9,055 bases of DNA from Elusimicrobiota bacterium (GTDB lineage Bacteria > RUG730): assembly GCA_031259185.1 (NCBI GenBank), contig JAIRLV010000325.1, positions 1 through 9,055 of the forward strand, given 5' to 3'. The translations under genes were made by a program, and so were the position numbers. Positions 1 to 5,782 of this stretch are shown here, one piece after another; within the stretch, counting starts at the first letter, position 1; each line of letters opens with the position of its first letter. The notes beneath the pieces are model-generated. The model was not told the origin of the DNA and did no database searches. It saw only the letters and a list, made by a program, of their open reading frames with translations.

Positions 1-906
1 AAAGATGAAAAATGGAAAAATTTAGTTAATTTGAAATTTGCTGATTATATAGAGAAAGATTATTTTTTAGAAAACATTCTTCATGAAACAGAGCATGATG
101 AAAATTGTAGTTGTGGGAATAGTAAAATTGAAATAATTTATCATTTTGGAGCTTGTTCAAGCACGCAAGAAACTGATGCAAGTTATTTGATGGAAAATAA
201 TTTTGAATACACAAAAATGCTTGTCCACTATTGTCACCAAAAAAAAATAAAATTTATCTATGCGTCAAGCGCCGCTACATATGGAGATGGAGAAAATAGT
301 TATAGCGATAAATCTATAACTAATTTGAAACCATTGAATATGTATGGATATTCAAAACAACTTTTTGATGTTTATGCAGAAAAAAAAGGATTTTTTAATG
401 ATTCAAATTTCAAAATTATTGGCTTAAAATTTTTTAATGTATTTGGACCCAATGAAAATCATAAAAGTGAAATGCGAAGCATGGTAAATAAAGCTTTTTA
501 CCAAATTCAAGAAAATGGAAAAGCAAAATTATTCAAATCATATAAAAAAGGTTTTACGGATGGCGAGCAAAAGCGAGATTTTATTTATGTAAAAGACGCT
601 ACGCAAATAGTCTATAAACTTGCAAATAATAATAATATAAAAAGTGGAATTTATAATGTTGGAACTGGAAAAGCAAGTTCGTGGAATGAATTAGCAAAAG
701 CAATTTTTAAAGCTATGGATAAAACTCCAAAAATTGAATATATAGAAATGCCAGAAATTTTGAGAGGGAAATATCAATATTTTACCCAAGCTGATATGGA
801 AAAAACTTTATCGGCAATTGACGGATATAAATTTTGTAGTTTGGAAGATGCAGTAAAAGATTATGTGCAAAATTATTTGATTTTGAATAAATATTTGGGG
901 GAATGA
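1..906 (+). CDS. hldD: ADP-L-glycero-D-manno-heptose 6-epimerase, 5' end outside window
   Basis: Converts ADP-D-glycero- to ADP-L-glycero-D-manno-heptose, the last step in making the activated heptose for the LPS inner core; a cytoplasmic NAD(P)-dependent short-chain dehydrogenase-type epimerase. The frame is open at base 1 and reads into the family pattern, so about 35-40 N-terminal residues, including the GxxGxxG nucleotide-binding loop, lie upstream. Visible family landmarks in order are FGACSSTQETD, the catalytic serine region YASSAATYG, the YxxxK pair in MYGYSK, FFNVFGPNENHK, KRDFIYVKD, YNVGTGKASSW, and the C-terminal RGKYQYFTQAD. A start at TTG 31 would be an artefact of the window edge. 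The stop overlaps the start of the next gene, suggesting translational coupling. Family identification is firm. Confidence 0.93.
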   Translation, partial: KDEKWKNLVNLKFADYIEKDYFLENILHETEHDENCSCGNSKIEIIYHFGACSSTQETDASYLMENNFEYTKMLVHYCHQKKIKFIYASSAATYGDGENSYSDKSITNLKPLNMYGYSKQLFDVYAEKKGFFNDSNFKIIGLKFFNVFGPNENHKSEMRSMVNKAFYQIQENGKAKLFKSYKKGFTDGEQKRDFIYVKDATQIVYKLANNNNIKSGIYNVGTGKASSWNELAKAIFKAMDKTPKIEYIEMPEILRGKYQYFTQADMEKTLSAIDGYKFCSLEDAVKDYVQNYLILNKYLGE

Positions 907-1587
907 TGGTTTATTTAGAAAAAGATAGTTTTGTTGCAAAAGGGAGTAATAGACACTTATATTTACACAAAAATTTCCCGGGGAAATGTATAAAAATTGT
1001 ATTGGATGAAACAAAAAAATTTTTAAGAAAAAATAATTCTTATTGGTATAAAAGATTTTTTCCTTTATCTTATTTTGGAGAAAACAAGAAAGAATTGAAA
1101 TATTATAAAAATATACTAAATAAAAAAAATACAGAGATTTTTGAATATATACCAAAAATGTATGGAACAATCGAGACAAATATTGGCGAAGGATTATTAT
1201 TTGATTATTTTGAGAATACGATTTCATTAAAAGATTATATAGAAAAATTTGGTTTTGATAATGAAATTATAAATCAAATGAAGTTTTTTTTTAAAATAAT
1301 TTTAGAAAATAATGTCCAATTAAGAGATCAAAACATTTATAATTATTTAGTTCAGAATATAAACAATACTACAAATGAAGTAGTGATGGGGGGGGGTAAA
1401 ATTAAAATTAATTGATGGATTGGGAAGATCTGTTTTTATTCCTTTATTTGACAACAACAAATTTTTTGGAAGAAAACATCTTACAAAAAATATTAATAAT
1501 TTTTTGAACAACTTAATATTAGAATTTATACAGTATGAAAATGAAATTAATGAAATAAGAAAATATGTAAATAGTTTGAAATTTTGA
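906..1587 (+). CDS. YrbL-like kinase-fold protein, out of frame at a G9 tract (phase-off copy)
   Basis: A YrbL-family (PhoP regulatory network protein, PF10707-type) protein of the protein-kinase-like fold. Visible motifs are GSNRHLY, the CIKIV lysine, the Glu in KKELKYY, YIPKMYGTIETNIGEGLLFDY and the catalytic-loop-like RDQNIYNYL (D-x4-N). As written, the frame runs into nine G at 1388-1396 and stops at 1413-1415. Read one base later, the sequence continues cleanly as KLKLIDGLGRSVFIPLF to a stop at 1585-1587 and matches the paralogue at 2251-2928. Ten or seven G would restore the full-length protein of about 227 residues. Alignment with the paralogue (MLILEKD versus MVYLEKD) favours ATG 906 over ATG 903; GGGGG at 897-901 may act as ribosome binding site. 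It follows hldD directly. An LPS-sugar kinase role is inference; a fixed pseudogene or a sequencing slip in the G run are alternatives. Confidence 0.8.
1388..1396 (+). repeat. G9 homopolymer in first yrbL copy (gene off)
   Basis: Nine consecutive G in a very AT-rich gene. It sits after the D-x4-N catalytic-loop motif and before LIDGLG. With nine G the downstream part is in the wrong frame; loss of two or gain of one G restores it. Tracts of this length are typical slipped-strand contingency tracts in Campylobacter and Helicobacter. Confidence 0.75.
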
Positions 1588-1633
1588 AAAAATTTAAATA
1601 TAAATAGAATTATTTGAGAGACTAAAAAATTAT

Positions 1634-2209
1634 ATGTCTATGCGAATTATTGCTGGAAATTTGAAAGGTTGTTTTTTAAAAGGACCAAAAACTTTGGAAA
1701 TAACTAGACCAATTCTAGCAAGAGTAAAAAAATCATTATTTGATATTTTGACGCCGATTTTCAGAGAAAAAAAATCTTTAAGATTTTTAGATTTATTTTC
1801 TGGGACTGGAGCTGTTGGTATTGAAGCAATTTCCAGAGGTGCTGATACTGTTTTTTTTGTAGAAAAAGATAGAGAAATGTATAAATGTATTTTGGATAAT
1901 TTAGAAAAATTTAAAATTTTTGAGAAAAATAAAGTTTTTTGCACTGATGTTTTTGATTTTTTTAAAAATTATAATGGAGAGCCTTTTGATATAGTTTTTG
2001 CTGGACCTCCTTATCAAGAGAAACTTTGTAATAAAATTTTGTCATGCTTTGCAGATTCAAAAGTTTATAATAAAGATACGATTTTAGTTTTGCAACATGG
2101 ATCAAGAGAAAGTGTGATTGATGAAAATAAAGTTTTAGAAAAATTTAGAACAAAATTTTATGGAGACACAATTTTAGATTTTTTTAAAGAGTTATTTGTA
2201 GGAGAATAG
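1634..2209 (+). CDS. rsmD: 16S rRNA (guanine(966)-N2)-methyltransferase RsmD-like
   Basis: SAM-dependent methyltransferase expected to methylate G966 of 16S rRNA during small-subunit assembly in the cytoplasm. Length 191 residues is normal. The N-terminal MRIIAGNLKG is the family signature; RPILARVKKSLFDIL (about 25-39) matches the conserved RPTxxRVRExLFNIL block; motif I is FLDLFSGTGAVG (51-62), followed by the SAM-ribose acidic site FVEKD. The catalytic (D/N)PP(Y/F) motif reads GPPY at 124-127, with Gly (GGA, 2003-2005) replacing the usual Asp, so activity is questionable. ATG 1634 is chosen over ATG 1640 because the only Shine-Dalgarno-like GAGAG (1616-1620) is closer to it; both starts give the family N-terminus. 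It lies between the two yrbL copies on the same strand, with 46- and 41-base gaps. Confidence 0.88.
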   Translation: MSMRIIAGNLKGCFLKGPKTLEITRPILARVKKSLFDILTPIFREKKSLRFLDLFSGTGAVGIEAISRGADTVFFVEKDREMYKCILDNLEKFKIFEKNKVFCTDVFDFFKNYNGEPFDIVFAGPPYQEKLCNKILSCFADSKVYNKDTILVLQHGSRESVIDENKVLEKFRTKFYGDTILDFFKELFVGE

Positions 2210-2250
2210 TTAATTTCTATTTTACTTGAATTATTCGTAGGAGATGTAAA

Positions 2251-2928
2251 ATGTTGATATTAGAAAAGGATAAATTTTTGACAAAAGGGACAAATAGACA
2301 TTTATATGTTTCTGATGAGATCCCCGGAAAATGTGTAAAAATTGTTTTATTGGACACACAAAAATTTGAAAAAAATAATTCTCGTTGGTATAAAAAAATT
2401 TTACCTTTAAAATTTTTTGGAGAAAATAGAAGAGAAGAAAAATATTATAAAATTTTAAATAAAAAAAATGCAGAAATTTTTAATTATATCCCTAAATTAT
2501 ACGGATGGATTGATACAAATCTGGGGAAAGGTCTTTTATTTGAATATATTGACAATGCGATTTCATTAAAAGATTATATAGAAAAATTTGGTATTGATGA
2601 TTTTATAGTCACAGAATTTAAGAATTTTTTTAAAATAATTTTGAAAAATAATGTTCAAGTAAGAGATCAAAATATTTATAATTATTTAGTTCAAAATATC
2701 GATAGTGATACGAATGAAATAGTGCGAGGGGGGGGGTATAAATTAAAATTAATTGATGGATTAGGAATTCATCATTTAATTCCAATATATAATTACAATA
2801 AAAATTGGGGTAGAAAAGGAATAATAAAAAGATTAAATATATTTTTGGATAATTTATTATCTGATTTTTCTGATTATAAAAAAAGAATAAATGAATTGAA
2901 GGAATATTTAAATTGCTTAAAATATTAA
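2251..2928 (+). CDS. YrbL-like kinase-fold protein, intact paralogue (phase-on copy)
   Basis: Full-length 225-residue YrbL-family protein with a kinase-like layout: glycine-containing GTNRHLY (13-19), KCVKIV with the candidate ATP-binding Lys30, RREEKYY with a candidate helix-C Glu (62/63), hinge-like LLFEYIDN, catalytic-loop-like RDQNIYNYL with D139-x4-N144, and LIDGLG with the metal-site-like D169-G170. After that come GIHHLIPIYN and WGRKGIIKRL, matching the YrbL C-terminal part. The run of nine G (2728-2736) encodes Gly160-162 and is in frame. It starts with ATG after AGGAG (2239-2243). It shares well over half its residues with the copy at 906-1587. YrbL of E. coli is a PhoP-regulated protein of unclear function; kinase activity on an LPS-core sugar is inferred from fold motifs and hldD linkage only. 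Confidence 0.85.
   Translation: MLILEKDKFLTKGTNRHLYVSDEIPGKCVKIVLLDTQKFEKNNSRWYKKILPLKFFGENRREEKYYKILNKKNAEIFNYIPKLYGWIDTNLGKGLLFEYIDNAISLKDYIEKFGIDDFIVTEFKNFFKIILKNNVQVRDQNIYNYLVQNIDSDTNEIVRGGGYKLKLIDGLGIHHLIPIYNYNKNWGRKGIIKRLNIFLDNLLSDFSDYKKRINELKEYLNCLKY
2728..2736 (+). repeat. G9 homopolymer in second yrbL copy (gene on)
   Basis: Nine consecutive G encoding three Gly codons, at the same point of the protein as the tract in the first copy. A gain or loss of one G would put the frame out before the metal-binding Asp of LIDGLG. The surrounding DNA is also strongly conserved between the copies, notably the stretch encoding RDQNIYNYLVQN. Confidence 0.75.
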
Positions 2929-2965
2929 TATTAATTAAAAAAATAAAAGAGGAAATTGAAAGGCA

Positions 2966-3265
2966 ATGATTAGACATATTGTTATGTGGAAATTGAAGGA
3001 CGAAAATAAAGTAGAAAATTTAAAAGTAATGAAAGAAAAATTAGAAAGTTTGAAAAAAGTCATTCCATCTATTTTAGAATTAGAAGTTGGAATTAATTTT
3101 GAAAATTCAAAAGAAAATTCTACAATTTTTGATATAGTTTTGAATACAACTTTTAAAGATAAGAATGCCTTAATTGATTACAAAATGAATTCTTTTCATA
3201 TAAAAGTTGATAACTTTATAAAACAAATTATTATTAAAAGAGCGGTTATAGATTTTGAAATATAA
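2966..3265 (+). CDS. Dabb-domain (stress-responsive A/B barrel) small protein
   Basis: A 99-residue single-domain protein of the Dabb family (ferredoxin-like dimeric alpha/beta barrel). It starts with the family hallmark IRHIVMWKLKD, has the long helix EKLESLKKVIPSILELEVGIN, and ends with the YKMNSFHIKVDNFI region that corresponds to the usual Y..HP.H segment; the first His of that pair is replaced here by Asn. Members are known as small stress-induced proteins or as oxidoreductase/cyclase-like folds, and the substrate of this one cannot be read from sequence. ATG 2966 follows AGAGGA (2948-2953) with somewhat long spacing; AAAGG at 2959-2963 is too close. It sits 37 bases after yrbL and 48 bases before murE on the same strand, so it is probably co-transcribed, but no functional link to cell-wall synthesis is evident. 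Confidence 0.85.
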   Translation: MIRHIVMWKLKDENKVENLKVMKEKLESLKKVIPSILELEVGINFENSKENSTIFDIVLNTTFKDKNALIDYKMNSFHIKVDNFIKQIIIKRAVIDFEI

Positions 3266-3313
3266 TTTTGGAATATAAAAGCTGTTTTTTATGTTTTTTA
3301 GTAAAGGTAAATT

Positions 3314-4825
3314 ATGAATTTGAAAAAATTACTTAGAGAATTTGGTATATATACTGATATACAAGAAAAAGTAACAGGGATTAGTGTAGATTCTAGAAAA
3401 GTCAAACCTGGATATATTTTTGTTACTTATAAGGGCTATCATTTTGACGGATATAATTTTATTGACGACGCAATAAAAAATGGCGCAATTTGTATAATAA
3501 CTGACAGAGGATTTAGAAAAAAAGTATCAGAAATTACTAAATACGAGAAAATTATTGTTGACAATATTTATGAATTTTCGACCAAATTAGCAATTTTTTA
3601 TTTTAATTATCCAGCAAGACACCTAAATTTAATTGGAGTGACTGGTACTAATGGTAAGACAACTACGACGTATATATTAGAATCTATTTATAAAAAAGCT
3701 GGGCAAAAAACTGGAATAATTGGGACTATTCAAAATAAAATTGGAGATGAAATTTTTCAAACTCAAAATACAACTCCTTTTCCAATAGATTTACAATGTA
3801 CTTTAAACGAAATGGTTAAGAAAAAAGTAGATTCAGTTTTTATGGAGGTATCTAGTCATGCTATTTCGCTAGAGCGTATAAAAGGTTGCGAATATAAAGG
3901 CGCAATTTTTACAAATTTAACAGAAGATCATTTAGATTTTCATATAAACATGAAAAATTATTTTTTAGCAAAAAAGAAATTGTTTGATTCTTTGCAAGAT
4001 GATACTGTAGCAGTAATTAATGCTGATGATAAATACTACAAAAAAATGATTAATGATATCAAACCGAAAATTGAAATTATAAAATATTCTGTAAAAAAGA
4101 AAATCGATATTGAATTATATGCCCAAAATATAAAATTTGATAAGAAAAATTTAATTATGACCTTTGATATAGTTTTTGAAAATAAAGAAGTATTAAAAGT
4201 ACAATCTTTTTTATTAGGGAAACATAATATTTCAAACATTTTGGGTGCAGTTGGTCTTGCTTATTTTCAAAAAATTCCATTAGGAATTATAAAAGAAGGT
4301 ATTGAAGCTATAAAAAATGTTTCTGGAAGGCTTGAATTTATTAGAGAAGGGCAGGATTTCGCATGTGTTGTAGATTATGCTCATACAGATGATGCATTAA
4401 ATAGAATTTTGAAAACTTGTAAAAGTTTAAAAATGAACAGAATAATTACAGTCTTTGGCTGTGGCGGGAATAGAGACAGAAAAAAAAGACCGTTAATGGC
4501 TAAAAAAGCTGCTCAATATAGCGATTTTGTTTTTATAACAAATGATAATCCTAGAGAAGAAGAGCCTAAAAACATAGCTCTTGATATAGAAATTGGGATG
4601 AAACAAGCAAATTATATAGATTATAAAATAATTTTGGATAGAGAACTCGCAATAAAAGAAGCAATTAGTATGGCAAATAAAAATGATATTGTTCTGATAG
4701 CAGGAAAAGGACATGAAGATTATCAGATAATAGGAAATGAAAAAATTCATTTTTCAGACAAAGAGGAAGCAATAAAAAATATAAAATATATTCAAAATGA
4801 AAAAAAAGAAAAAGAACTTTTTTAA
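3314..4825 (+). CDS. murE: UDP-MurNAc-tripeptide synthetase (meso-DAP-adding ligase)
   Basis: Cytoplasmic ATP-dependent Mur ligase that adds the third residue to UDP-MurNAc-L-Ala-D-Glu in peptidoglycan synthesis. Its 503 residues show the three-domain layout: an N-terminal UDP-binding part with ISVDSRKVKPGYIFV, a central ATPase domain with P-loop GVTGTNGKTTTT (about 108-119), NTTPFPIDLQ, MEVSSHAISLERIKG, NLTEDHLDFH and the LAKKKLF segment carrying the carbamylated-lysine position, and a C-terminal domain with SGRLEFI, VVDYAHTDDAL, FGCGGNRDRKKRP and GKGHEDYQ. The specificity motif DNPR (411-414) indicates meso-diaminopimelate rather than lysine. ATG 3314 follows AAAGG (3303-3307). It is the last protein gene of the plus-strand run; the tRNAs after it have their own promoter. 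Confidence 0.95.
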   Translation: MNLKKLLREFGIYTDIQEKVTGISVDSRKVKPGYIFVTYKGYHFDGYNFIDDAIKNGAICIITDRGFRKKVSEITKYEKIIVDNIYEFSTKLAIFYFNYPARHLNLIGVTGTNGKTTTTYILESIYKKAGQKTGIIGTIQNKIGDEIFQTQNTTPFPIDLQCTLNEMVKKKVDSVFMEVSSHAISLERIKGCEYKGAIFTNLTEDHLDFHINMKNYFLAKKKLFDSLQDDTVAVINADDKYYKKMINDIKPKIEIIKYSVKKKIDIELYAQNIKFDKKNLIMTFDIVFENKEVLKVQSFLLGKHNISNILGAVGLAYFQKIPLGIIKEGIEAIKNVSGRLEFIREGQDFACVVDYAHTDDALNRILKTCKSLKMNRIITVFGCGGNRDRKKRPLMAKKAAQYSDFVFITNDNPREEEPKNIALDIEIGMKQANYIDYKIILDRELAIKEAISMANKNDIVLIAGKGHEDYQIIGNEKIHFSDKEEAIKNIKYIQNEKKEKELF

Positions 4826-4855
4826 AAAATTTATATATTTTTAATAATATAAAGT

Positions 4856-4884
4856 TTGATTTTAAAAAATTTTTTTATTATAAT
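4856..4884 (+). promoter_or_regulatory. Sigma70-type promoter for the tRNA pair
   Basis: TTGATT (4856-4861), a 17-base spacer and a perfect TATAAT (4879-4884). The predicted start near 4891 lies a few bases before the first tRNA, as is common for tRNA operons. Confidence 0.65.
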
Positions 4885-4894
4885 ATAAAAATAT

Positions 4895-4967
4895 GCCTAG
4901 GTAGCTCAATTGGCAGAGCAGGGGTTTTGTAAACCTCAGGTTGTAGGTTCAAATCCTATCCTAGGCT
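4895..4967 (+). tRNA. tRNA-Thr(TGT)
   Basis: Complete cloverleaf: acceptor GCCTAGG pairs with CCTAGGC; the D-stem is GCTC/GAGC with GG in the loop; the anticodon stem GGGGT/ACCTC has one G-T pair; the loop TTTGTAA gives anticodon TGT (4928-4930), reading ACA threonine; variable loop AGGTT; T-arm GTAGG-TTCAAAT-CCTAT. Discriminator T4967; CCA is not encoded. No abnormal bases were seen, in contrast to the next tRNA. Confidence 0.95.
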
Positions 4968-4981
4968 AGTTTTTTTGTCAA

Positions 4982-5065
4982 GGACAGGTGGCCGAGCGGC
5001 TAAAGGCAACAGACTGTAAATCTGTCGAACTATGTTCTACGAAGATTAGAATCCTTCCCCGTCCA
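4982..5065 (+). tRNA. tRNA-Tyr(GTA), with unusual T-arm and acceptor bases
   Basis: Type II tRNA with a long variable arm (GAAC-TAT-GTTC). Anticodon arm ACAGA-CTGTAAA-TCTGT gives anticodon GTA (5016-5018), tyrosine. D-arm GCC/GGC contains the conserved GG. Three positions deviate from normal: acceptor position 5 is A (4986) opposite C (5060); the last T-stem pair is A5045 opposite C5053 instead of the near-universal G53-C61; and the T-loop reads TTAGAAT, replacing invariant C56 with A (5048). Discriminator A; no encoded CCA. It lies 14 bases after tRNA-Thr, probably in one transcript. It may be a functional odd tRNA or a tRNA pseudogene. Confidence 0.85.
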
Positions 5066-5132
5066 TTTTCCTCACATTGAACTTTCCAGACAAAAAAATA
5101 AAAAAAATTCTTTTCTCGTCATAAAAACACCT

Positions 5133-5152
5133 AAAAAAAAACTCTTTTTTTT
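5133..5152 (+). terminator. Possible weak A/T hairpin terminator after the tRNAs
   Basis: A9-CTC-T8 inverted repeat: eight A-T pairs with a three-base loop and no G-C pairs, so it would be weak. It is the only hairpin plus T-run soon after the tRNA pair. Confidence 0.2.
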
Positions 5153-5182
5153 AATCATTTTTAATTAAATTTAATCATTTTT
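5150..5182 (+). repeat. 13-base direct repeat, 20-base period
   Basis: TTTAATCATTTTT occurs at 5150-5162 and again exactly at 5170-5182. It is low complexity but exact, and runs straight into the inverted repeat at 5178-5215. Confidence 0.5.
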
Positions 5183-5215
5183 GTTATATAAAATATAACA
5201 AATATATAACAAAAA
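5178..5215. repeat. 13-base perfect inverted repeat, possible operator or weak terminator
   Basis: TTTTTGTTATATA (5178-5190) and TATATAACAAAAA (5203-5215) are exact reverse complements around a 12-base spacer. An alternative inner pairing, GTTATA with TATAAC, is also possible. A T-run follows, so it could end transcripts from the tRNAs, or be a protein-binding palindrome. Confidence 0.5.
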
Positions 5216-5233
5216 CTTTTTTAAATTTTTTGT

Positions 5234-5258
5234 TATACCTTGACAGACAAAAGGTATA
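5234..5258 (+). promoter_or_regulatory. 8-base palindrome overlapping a TTGACA box
   Basis: TATACCTT (5234-5241) and AAGGTATA (5251-5258) are perfect reverse complements separated by nine bases. A consensus -35 hexamer TTGACA lies at 5240-5245, inside the palindrome. No good -10 sits 16-18 bases on (TCAAAT is the nearest), so promoter activity is uncertain. The layout, upstream of the strong ribosome binding site at 5300-5305, suggests a regulated promoter or its remains. Confidence 0.35.
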
Positions 5259-5310
5259 CAAATCAAATACAAAATTAAATAAAAAAAAATTAAAAAATTA
5301 GGAGGCAATT

Positions 5311-5376
5311 ATGGCATTTAGAAAGAAAAGGAGGAAAAGTAAGTATATTATTCTGCTTGTAGTCTGGATATTTTGA
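5311..5376 (+). CDS. 21-residue ORF with a strong ribosome binding site; small peptide or gene relic
   Basis: A perfect AGGAGG (5300-5305) lies five bases before ATG 5311. The ORF encodes a very basic N-terminus (MAFRKKRRKSK) followed by hydrophobic YIILLVVWIF and a TGA stop at 5374-5376. Two readings are possible. It may be a tiny membrane peptide with positive-inside topology. Or it may be the start of a broken gene: the first eleven residues resemble the basic start of ribosomal protein bS18, and shifting one frame gives LDILKAYI, faintly like the bS18 core, before stops. Neither can be shown from sequence. The strong start signal is the best evidence that a real gene begins, or once began, here. 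Confidence 0.3.
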   Translation: MAFRKKRRKSKYIILLVVWIF

Positions 5377-5417
5377 AAGCATATATTCGCTAAAGGCGAT
5401 TGTAAGACAAAAGAAAC

Positions 5418-5461
5418 AAAAAAAAAGAGCAAGGAAAAATTTTTCAGTTTTATCCTTGCTC
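5418..5461 (-). terminator. Rho-independent terminator, minus strand
   Basis: GAGCAAGGA (5427-5435) pairs perfectly with TCCTTGCTC (5453-5461), a nine-base stem with five G-C pairs. On the minus strand it is followed directly by nine T (A9 at 5418-5426 on plus). On the plus strand no T-run follows, so the orientation is clear. No minus-strand protein gene ends nearby, implying a non-coding transcript. Confidence 0.75.
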
Positions 5462-5748
5462 GCATCCTTAGAACTTTAGTTTTTGCTCTTTAAAAAAAGA
5501 TGTTTTTTAAGCCGATAAAATTTTTATTTGTTTTTATCTTAACACATTATTATCATCGTAAAACGATACATCAAAAACTTTGTCGCAACTGAAGCGCTAT
5601 TTTTATTTTTTGAAAAATAAAAATATACACTTCTCCGTATAGCATTTTAATATTTTTTTGGCTTTTTTTTGTTTTTTTCTCTTTTTGGTCGCATTAGCGA
5701 GAAATAGCTGAAATTTTTTTTCAAAAGCGTTAAAAAAATTCTAACTGT
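5418..5748 (-). ncRNA. Candidate structured small RNA of about 330 nt
   Basis: Bounded by a promoter-like pair (TAGACT, 16-base spacer, TATAAT at 5782-5755) and the terminator at 5418-5461. Between them is a series of hairpins: 5689-5700 (TCGC-ATTA-GCGA), 5598-5625 (13-base A/T arms around a two-base centre), 5556-5568 (ATCGT-AAA-ACGAT), 5514-5538 (GATAAAA/TTTTATC arms) and an imperfect one at about 5482-5506. No ORF with a ribosome binding site fits. I looked for RNase P RNA, tmRNA, SRP RNA and 5S rRNA signatures and found none, so the class is unknown. The exact 5' end is a guess. Confidence 0.35.
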
Positions 5749-5754
5749 TTTTTT

Positions 5755-5782
5755 ATTATATTTAAACCTTTACTATAGTCTA
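5755..5782 (-). promoter_or_regulatory. Minus-strand sigma70-type promoter
   Basis: On the minus strand: TAGACT (four of six matches to TTGACA), a 16-base spacer, then a perfect TATAAT (plus-strand ATTATA 5755-5760). It reads toward the terminator at 5418-5461. In such AT-rich DNA a chance TATAAT is common, so support comes mainly from the paired terminator. Confidence 0.35.

Noticed and set aside
808-1227. 139-codon minus-strand ORF opposite hldD and yrbL, and similar ORFs opposite murE, rsmD and obgE
   Set aside because: They are shadow frames of firmly identified genes in AT-rich DNA; their composition is Phe/Ile/Tyr-rich without family features.
3264-3300. Possible terminator between the Dabb gene and murE (ATAAAA/TTTTAT stem followed by T-run)
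   Set aside because: Six A-T pairs only, with no G-C pair; too weak to call, and gene spacing suggests read-through into murE.
5418-5748. RNase P RNA, tmRNA or SRP RNA as identity of the minus-strand RNA
   Set aside because: The conserved cores (GGAAAGTCC block, TTCGACGGG start, GGAAG-type SRP loop) were not found on either strand.
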